Below are positions 6,509 through 13,791 of a DNA stretch of 15,186 nucleotides, one piece after another. The notes under the pieces are model-generated. The model was given only the letters and a program-made list of their open reading frames with translations, made no database searches and had not been told where the DNA came from. The DNA comes from Clostridia bacterium. Lineage in GTDB: Bacteria > Bacillota > Clostridia > Christensenellales > Aristaeellaceae. The first letter of the stretch is position 1; every line of letters begins with the position of its first letter. Made by a program: the position numbers and the translations under genes. The stretch is from NCBI GenBank assembly GCA_017620115.1, contig JAFZRB010000107.1:1-15186 (forward strand), read 5' to 3'.

Positions 6509-8239
6509 ATGAAACACCTGAAGAAGACCGCAACGATGCTGCTGATGGCCGCGATGCTGCTGTCCGTCTGCGGCTGCGCCATGGCGGAGGCGGCGATTCC
6601 GTCCTGGCTGCACCCCGCGCAGATGCCGCTGGTCGACGAGCCGGTGACATTGCGCATCACCGCGCAGTGCTCCGACTACATGACCGATCCGGAGTCCAGC
6701 TGGCTGTACAAGTTCTTCGAGGAGAAGCTCGGCGTCAAGATCGAGCTGGAGTACTTCTATCCCGCCACGCGCGACGAGTCCGTCGCCCTGATGATGGTGG
6801 ACAGCACGCTGCCCGACCTGATGCTCGGCATGCAGTTCACCGCGGAGGAGATCAGCCGCTACGGCACCGGCTCCGGCCTGTTCCTCGACATGAACCCGTA
6901 CATCAACGAGGTGAACGCGCCCAATCTCTATCAGTTCTTCTATGTTGACGAGCCGAACAGGAAGAAAGCGATGAGCGACGCCTACGGAGCGCTCTATACC
7001 CTGGGCGCCTACGAGACCCAGGGCAAGCTGGACTACACGTCCTACCGCATGTATTACAACTGGGACCTGATGGAGGCCGCCGGCGTGGAGAAACTCCCGG
7101 AGACCATCGATGAGTTCCTGGACATGCTGCGGGCCGAGCAGAAGTACGGCGCGGAGAACGGTCAGACCATCGTTCCCTTCGGCGGCAACTACGCGAGATA
7201 CAATCCCTGCTATCTGATCCTGAACGCGCTCGGCTACAACAAGTCGATGGGCGGCGGCACCCACGGCCCCGAGGAGACCTCGATCATGCTGCGCAACGGC
7301 CAGGTGGTCATGCCGGCGTATGACCGCGAGGCGTTCCCGAAGTACCTCGAGACCATGCACACGATCTATGAAGAGGGCCTGATGGAGCAGGACTTCTACA
7401 CGCTGGACAAGGACACCACGGAAGCCCACGTGGCAAGCGGCATGTACGGCGTATTCCAGGAGGTTCCGGGCCTGTTCGGCGGCGGCGAGTTCGGCCAGCA
7501 GTGGTGGGGCGGCATCCCGCTGACGAGCGAGTACAACGATACGCCCTTCTGGCCCCGCACGGCCGGCGTTTCTGTCGGCGGCCTCGCCATCAGCGCGGAC
7601 ACCAAGTATCCTGAGCTCTGCGTCGCCATCGCGGACTTCTTCTACTGCCAGGAGTACGGTCTGCTCGTGCTCCGCGGCCCGTCCGTGAACCAGTCCGACC
7701 TCTTCCTCGGCTTTGACGGCTGGTATTACGACACCGAGGCCAAGGCGGTCCGGTATGCCGATTATGTGGCGCATGAGGCGGAATACGACAACATCAACCA
7801 CTATATGGAGGCCAAGTATCCGTTCTTCAAGCGGTTTACCTACGACTACTCCGTCACCGGTCAGGATGAGAACGGCAACAACATCTCCTGGTATCCCGAT
7901 CTGAGCGGCATCGAAGGCGACTCGCTGTACGACATAGCCGCGTTCAGAAAGACCACGGACAACTTCAACCACCAGTTCATGACGGCCCAGGCATTCACCT
8001 GGAGCAAGTACAAGACCACCGAACTGACTCCCACGGTCTGCTTCTTTGACGCGGACACAATGGCCCGCCTGTCTGACCTGAAGACCCTGATCGACGATTA
8101 CGCCGCGCAGGAGATCGCCAAGTTCGTCATCGGCGCGCGCGATCTGAGCGAGATCGACGCCTACTTCGACGAGATGCAGAAACTGGGCGCGGACGAGTAC
8201 GTCGGCTACTACGTGGACTACTACGCGGGCCAGCAGTGA
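6509..8239 (+). CDS. Extracellular solute-binding protein of the oligosaccharide transporter
   Basis: A 576-residue secreted binding protein, preceded by AAGGAGG (6494-6500). The N-terminus MKHLKKTATMLLMAAMLLSV is a clear signal peptide. Cleavage could be as a lipoprotein at Cys23 (VCGC, a weak lipobox with Cys at -2) or by signal peptidase I after AMA; in Gram-positives such proteins are usually lipid-anchored. The mature part has the two-lobe pattern of large extracellular carbohydrate-binding proteins (family 1): TLRITAQCSD, then YKFFEEKLGVKIELEYF, a DLMLGM strand, and many aromatic residues suited to sugar stacking. The size (about 550 mature residues) fits the YtcQ-like group that partners LplB/YtcP. 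It would capture the oligosaccharide outside the membrane and deliver it to the two permeases. The sugar cannot be deduced. Confidence 0.9.
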   Translation: MKHLKKTATMLLMAAMLLSVCGCAMAEAAIPSWLHPAQMPLVDEPVTLRITAQCSDYMTDPESSWLYKFFEEKLGVKIELEYFYPATRDESVALMMVDSTLPDLMLGMQFTAEEISRYGTGSGLFLDMNPYINEVNAPNLYQFFYVDEPNRKKAMSDAYGALYTLGAYETQGKLDYTSYRMYYNWDLMEAAGVEKLPETIDEFLDMLRAEQKYGAENGQTIVPFGGNYARYNPCYLILNALGYNKSMGGGTHGPEETSIMLRNGQVVMPAYDREAFPKYLETMHTIYEEGLMEQDFYTLDKDTTEAHVASGMYGVFQEVPGLFGGGEFGQQWWGGIPLTSEYNDTPFWPRTAGVSVGGLAISADTKYPELCVAIADFFYCQEYGLLVLRGPSVNQSDLFLGFDGWYYDTEAKAVRYADYVAHEAEYDNINHYMEAKYPFFKRFTYDYSVTGQDENGNNISWYPDLSGIEGDSLYDIAAFRKTTDNFNHQFMTAQAFTWSKYKTTELTPTVCFFDADTMARLSDLKTLIDDYAAQEIAKFVIGARDLSEIDAYFDEMQKLGADEYVGYYVDYYAGQQ

Positions 8240-8260
8240 TCCCGATCCGGTTCCGAGGTG

Positions 8261-8289
8261 TTGCGCAGTGCAGCGCCATGGTGTATAAT
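8261..8289 (+). promoter_or_regulatory. Internal promoter ahead of the enzyme genes
   Basis: TTGCGC (8261-8266) and a perfect TATAAT (8284-8289) are 17 bases apart in the 149-base gap after the binding-protein gene. Transcription would start near 8296, just before a large hairpin. This would let the three enzyme genes be expressed without the transporter genes. Confidence 0.5.
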
Positions 8290-8301
8290 GCAATATGACG
8301 G

Positions 8302-8346
8302 CATGGCGACCAGCGGGCGGCGGACGTCGCGCCGCTGGCCGCCATG
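8302..8346 (+). other. Large leader or intercistronic hairpin
   Basis: CATGGCGACCAGCGG (8302-8316) pairs with CCGCTGGCCGCCATG (8332-8346), 15 positions with a single A-C mismatch and a 15-base G+C-rich loop. No T-run follows, so it is not a standard terminator. In read-through mRNA it could protect the 3' end of the abundant binding-protein message. In transcripts from the internal promoter it would be the first structure of the leader, 42 bases before the ATG at 8389. Confidence 0.6.
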
Positions 8347-8388
8347 TTCTGTAGATGGAGAACGACGAAGGGAAAGAGGGGGAGCGTC

Positions 8389-9696
8389 ATGTTGAAATGC
8401 GGCTTCTATGAAAAGGAGATCACCCCGCCGATCGGATCGGAGCTGCCCGGCCAGTACGCGCTGCGCGTCAGCACGGGCGTGCTGGATCGGCTGTACGCGA
8501 AGGCGGCGGCGTTCGACGACGGGAACAATCTTGTGGCGCTGCTGGTGCTGGACGCGGTCGACGTGCCGGACTGGTTCTGCGAGGCCGTCCGCAGCCGCGT
8601 GGAGGATATGATCGGCCTGAAGGACACGAACCTGGTCGTGTGCGCCACGCACACGCATCAGGGCATCCCGGTTGGGGAAGCCATCGGCTCCCATGAGGAT
8701 ACGGGTTTTCTTCGGGAAGTGAGCCGCCTGGCGGCGGACTGCGTCGCGCTGGCCGTCAAAGCCCTTACGCCCTGCCGGCTCTCCTTTGGCACGGGGCGCG
8801 TGGACGGCGTTTCCTTTGTCCGGGATTACGTGCTTGAAAACGGGGAGGTGCGCACCAACCCCGGTCGGCCGCCGGCGAAGATCCTCCGGCCGTATTCGGA
8901 GAACGACCCCGATCTGCCCGTCCTTTTCGCGCGGGACGAAGAGGGAAACATGCTGGGCGTGGTCTATGGGTTCGCCTGCCATCAGGACTGCGTCGGCGGG
9001 AAGGAATTCACCGGCGACTATTCCTCCGAGGTTGCCCGGCGGATGAAGGCGCGCTACGGGCAGGACGTGGTGTCGGTGTACGTGGCGGCCGCGTGCGGCG
9101 ACATCAACCACCTCGACTTCATGCACAACATGGCGCGGACGCCCTACCGCGAGACGGGCGCGAAAATCGCCGCGGAGATCATTCGCCTCGCGGACAGCCC
9201 CGCCGAGCCGCTTGCGGAGGAACGCGTCGGCGCGGCGAAGGAGTTTGTCTCGTGCCGGTACCGCCGCGCCTCGCGGGAGGAGATCGCGGCCGCGGAGGAA
9301 TCAATCCGCACGGGCGAAAAGATACCGCGCGCGATGCTGGCCGGAACGACGTACGCGGAGCTGCTGCTGCAATACGAGCGCCTGCGCAAAGAGGAAGGAA
9401 AAACCGAAAAAGAGTTGCCCGTTCAGGTGCTCATGATCGGCGGCGTGACGCTCTTTGCGATGCCGGGCGAGCTTTACCATGCGTTCGGACAGCGGCTCAA
9501 GGCGGGCAATCCCACGGGCAAAACCCTGGTCGCGACGCTCTGCAACGGCGCGTACGGCTACCTGCCCACCCCGGAGATGTTCGGAACGAACGTCTATCCG
9601 GCGCAGCTCTGCGAGGGCAGCAAGTGGGCGTCGGAGAGCGGCCCCGCCATCACGGAGCGCGCGATCGAAATGGCCCGGAAACTGCGGGCCGAATGA
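8389..9696 (+). CDS. Ceramidase-fold metal-dependent hydrolase, probable cytoplasmic amidase/N-deacylase
   Basis: A 435-residue protein related to the N-terminal catalytic domain of neutral/alkaline ceramidases. ATG 8389 follows GAGGGGGAG (8376-8384); ATG 8344 lies in the leader hairpin and is rejected. All expected zinc-site landmarks can be found: ATHTHQG (His at 88 and 90), FACHQD (His198), PGE (Glu361) and NGAYGYLPTPE with Tyr391, matching the two His, one Glu and one Tyr ligands of bacterial ceramidase. The AACGDIN segment (234-240) matches the GDVSPN region. Unlike true ceramidases (about 650 residues, secreted) it lacks a signal peptide and the C-terminal domain. It is therefore probably a cytoplasmic enzyme cleaving an amide or ester in an imported sugar, for example removing an N-acyl group. 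The substrate is inferred only from the neighbouring transporter. The next gene starts 28 bases downstream. Confidence 0.75.
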   Translation: MLKCGFYEKEITPPIGSELPGQYALRVSTGVLDRLYAKAAAFDDGNNLVALLVLDAVDVPDWFCEAVRSRVEDMIGLKDTNLVVCATHTHQGIPVGEAIGSHEDTGFLREVSRLAADCVALAVKALTPCRLSFGTGRVDGVSFVRDYVLENGEVRTNPGRPPAKILRPYSENDPDLPVLFARDEEGNMLGVVYGFACHQDCVGGKEFTGDYSSEVARRMKARYGQDVVSVYVAAACGDINHLDFMHNMARTPYRETGAKIAAEIIRLADSPAEPLAEERVGAAKEFVSCRYRRASREEIAAAEESIRTGEKIPRAMLAGTTYAELLLQYERLRKEEGKTEKELPVQVLMIGGVTLFAMPGELYHAFGQRLKAGNPTGKTLVATLCNGAYGYLPTPEMFGTNVYPAQLCEGSKWASESGPAITERAIEMARKLRAE

Positions 9697-9724
9697 AGAG
9701 CGATAAACGGTAAAGGAGAGCGCC

Positions 9725-11656
9725 ATGTATCAGATCAACAAAATCCGGTCTCTGCCGACAATCGATTTCGCGGCGGAAGAGCTGAAAAAGTACCTGCGGA
9801 TGATGATGCCGCGCTGCGGCGAGATCGGGATCGAATACGCGCCGGACGCGCGGGCGGGCTTCCGGCTGGGGCTCATGGCCGACTTCGGCCTGGAGCTGCC
9901 CGACGCGGACGATCCGGCGCTGGACGACATCGTTTATATCGAAACCGACAGCGCCGGCGGGATCATCGCCGGGTCGAATCCCGGCGCGCTGCTGATCGCC
10001 GTCTACCGCTACCTCCGTTTCTACGGGTGCCGCTGGCTCTTCCCCGGCGTCGACGGCGAGTGGATTCCCGTGATCATGGCGCCGCCGCCCGTTTCCTGGC
10101 GGAAGAAGGCGGATCACCGGTATCGCGGCCAGTGCAACGAAGGCGCGGAGTTTCAGCAGTGCATGATCGACGCCATCGACTTTACCCCCAAGATCGGCAT
10201 GAACACGTTCATGCTGGAATTTGACATTCCCTCTCAGTATTACCAGAAGTACTACACCCACGCGGACAACCCCGCGCGCGAGCCGGAGCCGGTCACCAAC
10301 GAGACGATCCTGCAATGGAAGCGGCAGTGCGAGGCGGAGATCAAAAAGCGCGGGCTGCATTTCCACGACATGGGGCACGGGTGGACCGCAGAGCCCTTCG
10401 GGCTTCACAGCAACGGAAGCTGGGCGGCCGTCGACGACGCTGCCGTCCCGGAGGAAACGCGCCAGTACCTGGCGCAGCTTTCCGGGAAGCGAGGGCTGTT
10501 CAAGGGCGTCCCGCTGAACACCAACATCTGCCTTTCGAATCCAGCGGCGCGCAGGCGCATCGCGAACGCGGTGGCGGATTACTCCCAGATACAGAACAAC
10601 GTGGATTTTCTGCACATCTGGCTTGCCGACGCCACCAACAATCACTGCGAATGTGAGCAGTGCAGGCAGAAGACCGTCCCGGACTGGTATATCATACTGC
10701 TCAACGAGATCGATGAGGAGTTGACCCGGAGAAACCTCGCGCAGCATCTCGTGTTCATCGTGTACAGCGATACCTTCTGGCCGCCGGTCGAAGAGACGCT
10801 GCGAAACAAAGACCGGTTCACCATGCTCTACGCGCCCATCTCCAGGCGGTATACGGAATCCTACGACGCCGACGCGCGGATGGACAGCGTCACGCCGTTT
10901 CACAGGAACGCGAACGTATCGCCGAAGGGCATGGGGGAATGCCTTGCGTATCTGCACGAGTGGAAGAAGACCTGGCCGGGCGACTGCTTCTGCTATGAAT
11001 ATCATTTCTGGCTCCACCAGTATTACGAGCCGACCGGCCTGTACATTGCCGAACTGATCCACCGCGACATCCGCGGGCTTAAAAAGCACGGTTTGAAGGG
11101 AATCGTCGAGGACGGCTCCCAGCGCAGCTTCTTCCCCACGGGCTTTGCGTTCTATGTCTATGGGGAGACGCTCTTCGACGCCAGCCGCGGCTTTGACGAG
11201 CTGAAAGAGGACTATTTCTCACACGCCTACGGCGGGAACTGGCGGGAGGCGCTGGAATACCTGCAGAAGCTCAGGAACTGCTTCTCCTTCGGCTATATGT
11301 CCGGCCGCTTCTCCCGTAACGCGAACGAGGGATTTTACGCGCCGGAGCGCGCTGAAGAGGCGGCGAAGGTCAGCGGCCTGACGAAAGCGTTCGCCGAGGT
11401 CATCCGGGCGAACAAGGATCAGCCGCGCAGGACGTCCAGCGTGGCGTGGCGTCTGCTGGACGCCCACCGCGTCTTCGTGCGCGGGATCGCGGGGGTGGTC
11501 GAAAAGCGCGCGGCGGGAGACGACGCGGGAGCCCTTGAGGCGCAGGAGCGGCTGATGCAGGAGCTTTCCGCGCGGGAGATTGGCCTGGAGCGCTATTTTG
11601 ACCTTTACATGTTCTGGGCCGCGTACAGGATGTCGGGATTGTTCGTGAAATCGTAG
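9725..11656 (+). CDS. DUF4838-family, GH20/GH67-like protein (possible glycosidase)
   Basis: A 643-residue protein with AAAGGAGAG (9712-9720) before ATG 9725. Residues about 1-118 form the alpha/beta domain found in front of GH20 hexosaminidases and GH67 alpha-glucuronidases; its hallmark is AGSNPGALLIAVYRYLRFYGCRWLFPG (82-108). The middle (about 130-420) matches DUF4838: a TIM-barrel-like region with HIWLADATNNHCECEQC, where Cys308, Cys310 and Cys313 form the family's CxCxxC motif after Asp302. A mostly helical C-terminal region follows. There is no signal peptide, so it acts in the cytoplasm. Related proteins are found in polysaccharide-use loci, but to my knowledge the activity is undefined; a hydrolase acting on a hexosamine or uronic acid linkage is plausible. 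It is the third enzyme-side partner of the transporter operon. Confidence 0.75.
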   Translation: MYQINKIRSLPTIDFAAEELKKYLRMMMPRCGEIGIEYAPDARAGFRLGLMADFGLELPDADDPALDDIVYIETDSAGGIIAGSNPGALLIAVYRYLRFYGCRWLFPGVDGEWIPVIMAPPPVSWRKKADHRYRGQCNEGAEFQQCMIDAIDFTPKIGMNTFMLEFDIPSQYYQKYYTHADNPAREPEPVTNETILQWKRQCEAEIKKRGLHFHDMGHGWTAEPFGLHSNGSWAAVDDAAVPEETRQYLAQLSGKRGLFKGVPLNTNICLSNPAARRRIANAVADYSQIQNNVDFLHIWLADATNNHCECEQCRQKTVPDWYIILLNEIDEELTRRNLAQHLVFIVYSDTFWPPVEETLRNKDRFTMLYAPISRRYTESYDADARMDSVTPFHRNANVSPKGMGECLAYLHEWKKTWPGDCFCYEYHFWLHQYYEPTGLYIAELIHRDIRGLKKHGLKGIVEDGSQRSFFPTGFAFYVYGETLFDASRGFDELKEDYFSHAYGGNWREALEYLQKLRNCFSFGYMSGRFSRNANEGFYAPERAEEAAKVSGLTKAFAEVIRANKDQPRRTSSVAWRLLDAHRVFVRGIAGVVEKRAAGDDAGALEAQERLMQELSAREIGLERYFDLYMFWAAYRMSGLFVKS

Positions 11657-11692
11657 CGCGCTGACATTGCGCGAAGGGAGAAGTTCTGAAAA

Positions 11693-12691
11693 ATGAAAAA
11701 AGCCGTATTCATCAATCAATCGCCGCAGTCTGTCCGCCGCGTCTTTGCGGAGCGGCAGATGGAACGCCTTCACGGACTGGTTGATATCGGCGATGCGTGC
11801 GTTTCCGCAGAGGAGCTGGCATCCGGCGTCGCGGCAGACGCGGAGGTCGCGTTTTCCACATGGAACATGCCGACGCTGGACGAGGAAACCATCCGCCGCT
11901 TCCTGCCCTCCCTGCGGGCGCTGTTTTACGCGGCGGGCAGCGTACAGGCGTTCGCCCGACCGTTCCTGAAATGCGGCGTGCGCGTGTTCAGCGGCTGGCA
12001 GGCGAATGGGCGCGCCGTGGCGCAGTTTACCGCCGCCCAGATCATGCTGGCGCTCAAGGGCTACTTCCGCGTGCAGCCCATTCTCCGGGAGCAGGGGCGC
12101 AAGGCGGCCCAGGCGGCGCTCAGAGGGTATCCCGGCGCGTATGACGTGCGGGTGGGGCTTCTGGGCTGCGGCGCGATCGGCAGTCAGGTGGCGCGCATCC
12201 TGCGGGATACCGACTGCGAGGTATGGGTCTATGATCCCTTCCTGCCGGCAGGCCGCGCGGAAGAACTGGGCGTGCGCCTGACCTCGATGGAGGAAATCTT
12301 CCGCGAATGCCTCGTGATTTCCAACCATCTGGCCAATCTCCCCGCGACGCGCGGGATCATCCGGCGGGAACACCTCATGAGCATGCAGCCCTTCGCGACC
12401 TTTATCAACACCGGCCGCGGCGCGCAGCTGGATGAAAAAGACCTGCTGGACGCGCTGACCGTCGACAGCACCCGCACCGCGCTGCTGGATGTGCTGACCG
12501 ACGAGGGGCAGACGGACAGCAATCCCCTGACACGGCTGCCGAACTGCTTCGTGACCCCGCACATCGCCGGCGCGAGCGGCCGGGAAGTGCGGCGCATGGC
12601 GGATTACATGCTGGACGCCTTCGAGGTGTGGGAGGCAGGCGGACAGCCAAACTGCGAAGTGACGGAAAAGATGCTTGAGACGATGGCCTGA
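11693..12691 (+). CDS. D-isomer-specific 2-hydroxyacid dehydrogenase family protein
   Basis: A 332-residue NAD(P)-linked oxidoreductase, with AAGGGAG (11674-11680) 12 bases before the ATG. The Rossmann motif GLLGCGAIGSQVA (155-167) is intact, and Asp181 at the end of the second strand (VWVYDPF) favours NAD over NADP. The catalytic set is complete: Arg242 in INTGRGAQLDE, Glu271 in DVLTDEG and His290 in VTPHIAGAS. Length matches the family. It should interconvert a 2-keto acid and a D-2-hydroxy acid, or act similarly on a sugar-derived acid. Being last in the operon, just before the terminator, it probably handles a breakdown product of the imported glycan. It is too divergent for me to assign to lactate, glycerate, phosphoglycerate or other named subgroups. 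Confidence 0.88.
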   Translation: MKKAVFINQSPQSVRRVFAERQMERLHGLVDIGDACVSAEELASGVAADAEVAFSTWNMPTLDEETIRRFLPSLRALFYAAGSVQAFARPFLKCGVRVFSGWQANGRAVAQFTAAQIMLALKGYFRVQPILREQGRKAAQAALRGYPGAYDVRVGLLGCGAIGSQVARILRDTDCEVWVYDPFLPAGRAEELGVRLTSMEEIFRECLVISNHLANLPATRGIIRREHLMSMQPFATFINTGRGAQLDEKDLLDALTVDSTRTALLDVLTDEGQTDSNPLTRLPNCFVTPHIAGASGREVRRMADYMLDAFEVWEAGGQPNCEVTEKMLETMA

Positions 12692-12832
12692 GACGGTGTC
12701 GTTACGCCGGTTGCATTCTGCCATTCAGGAATCAGGGATTTGAATTTCATCGGCGTCCCCTCCGTCGACAGGCGTTGCCGCCTGAACCAGCAATACTTCA
12801 ATGAATCCCGTTCCCGTCGTCCGGTTGAACCG
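12692..12832. other. Spacer between operon end and terminator
   Basis: About 140 bases after the dehydrogenase stop codon. I see no gene and no convincing motif except a short palindrome CCGGTTGAACCGG (12821-12833) abutting the terminator stem. It may be an untranslated tail of the operon mRNA. Confidence 0.4.
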
Positions 12833-12868
12833 GCCTGAGCGTCTTGCTCAGGCTTTCTTTTTCTTTTC
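12833..12868 (+). terminator. Rho-independent terminator of the transport/enzyme operon
   Basis: GCCTGAGC (12833-12840) pairs with GCTCAGGC (12846-12853) over a five-base loop, followed by TTTCTTTTTCTTTTC. This is a strong intrinsic terminator on the plus strand. On the minus strand the stem lacks a T-run, so it would stop the nagB-type transcript only weakly. Confidence 0.88.
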
Positions 12869-12920
12869 TGTCCATGGCTTCTGGCGCGATGGATTATGCT
12901 GAAGGTCTCATCAGGCGCGA

Positions 12921-13646
12921 TCATTTGAGCGAGGCCGCCTCCGGGTCGAGGATCGCTTCCGCGAACGGGTGCAGCTGGAGCACGGAGGCGGGCACGTCGG
13001 GCGTGACGGGGCCGTACAGCGCCTTGCGCACAATCGCCGTTTTATTTGATCCGTTGGCGGCGAGGATCACGCGGCGGCTCATCATGATGTTGCGGATGCC
13101 GATGGTAAATCCGCCCAGATCCGCGTCCGGCGCGGCCCCGCTCTCCCGGCGGATGCGCGCGTCCAGCGTCTCGTCCATGCGGGAAATCCATGTGGTGGAT
13201 TCAAACGGCGTGCCGGGCTGGTTGAAGCCCAGATGACCGTTTTCCCCAATGCCCAGAATCTGCAGATCGACGCCGCCTCTCGCCGCAATGGCGTCCTCGA
13301 ACGCGCGGCACTCACGGGAATAGTCGTCGGATTCCGTGGGCGGCATGAGGAAGTTTTCCGGGCGGATGCCCAGCGGACGCACCACCTGGCGCAGCAGCAT
13401 GTCATAGCAGCTGCCGGGGAACGCGCGGCTGACGTGGGTGATCTCGTCCATGCCGAACACCGTCACGCGGCTGGTATCGAAGGGATGCGCCGCGTAAATC
13501 CCGGCCAGCGCCTGATGGACGCCGGTGGTGGTGCGGCCCGTCGCCAGGCCGATGACGGCGTCGGGTTTTTCGACGATGACCTCCGCGATCCGCCAGGCGA
13601 CGACGCTGTAAAACGCGTTGAGGCTCTCCGTGATGGTAATCCGCAT
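12921..13646 (-). CDS. nagB: Glucosamine/galactosamine-6-phosphate deaminase-isomerase family (NagB/AgaI type)
   Basis: A 241-residue cytoplasmic enzyme of the family that converts an amino-sugar 6-phosphate to a keto-hexose phosphate plus ammonia. ATG 13646 follows GGAGG (13655-13659); the longer frame from 13700 overlaps the promoter. The phosphate-binding loop reads ATGRTTTG (35-42) instead of the usual TGGTPxG. Asp67 in GMDE is the conserved catalytic Asp, and His138 in GIGENGHLGFNQPG (132-145) is the ring-opening His. Asn136 is normal for Bacillus-type NagB, but Gln143 replaces the Glu nearly always found in FNEP. The segments PGSCYDMLLRQVVRPLGI and IAARGGVDLQILGIGENGHLG look closer, from memory, to the galactosamine-phosphate enzyme AgaI than to NagB. 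The exact substrate is therefore open. It is divergent from the ROK kinase, its likely pathway partner. Confidence 0.85.
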   Translation of the reverse strand: MRITITESLNAFYSVVAWRIAEVIVEKPDAVIGLATGRTTTGVHQALAGIYAAHPFDTSRVTVFGMDEITHVSRAFPGSCYDMLLRQVVRPLGIRPENFLMPPTESDDYSRECRAFEDAIAARGGVDLQILGIGENGHLGFNQPGTPFESTTWISRMDETLDARIRRESGAAPDADLGGFTIGIRNIMMSRRVILAANGSNKTAIVRKALYGPVTPDVPASVLQLHPFAEAILDPEAASLK

Positions 13647-13690
13647 GACCCTTTCCTCCGTTTCGCTTGCGTAATTCTTTTCATGCGAAC

Positions 13691-13720
13691 AATATAACAC
13701 AGCGCTTTCATCCCTGTCAA
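13691..13720 (-). promoter_or_regulatory. nagB-type promoter with embedded cre-like site
   Basis: On the minus strand a perfect TTGACA (13715-13720) and TATATT (13691-13696) are 18 bases apart, with the ATG about 45 bases further on. Between them TGAAAGCGCTGTGT (13697-13710) matches 12 of 14 positions of the CcpA cre consensus TGAAARCGYTTTCW. A site there would let catabolite repression block RNA polymerase. This is a sequence match only. Confidence 0.6.
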
Positions 13721-13733
13721 CGGAAACTGCGCG

Positions 13734-13763
13734 TTGATTCGGAGCGTCCGCTCATGGTATAAT
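13734..13763 (+). promoter_or_regulatory. ROK kinase promoter
   Basis: TTGATT (13734-13739) and TATAAT (13758-13763) are 18 bases apart, and TGG before TATAAT gives an extended -10. Transcription would start near 13770, with about 22 bases of leader. The -35 boxes of this promoter and the divergent nagB-type promoter are only 13 bases apart, so the two may be co-regulated. Confidence 0.75.
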
Positions 13764-13791
13764 GGCTCAAACGACGAATGGAGTGATGCTC

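Noticed and set aside
6491..8293. 600-codon open frame on the minus strand
   Set aside because: It is an exact shadow of the solute-binding protein gene, with no recognisable domain.
9650..12724. Two long minus-strand frames (9650-11089 and 11219-12724)
   Set aside because: They are antisense to the DUF4838 and dehydrogenase genes, whose motifs are intact and in the expected frames.
13762..13791. Earlier start codon for the ROK kinase
   Set aside because: That ATG lies within the TATAAT box, upstream of the expected transcription start.
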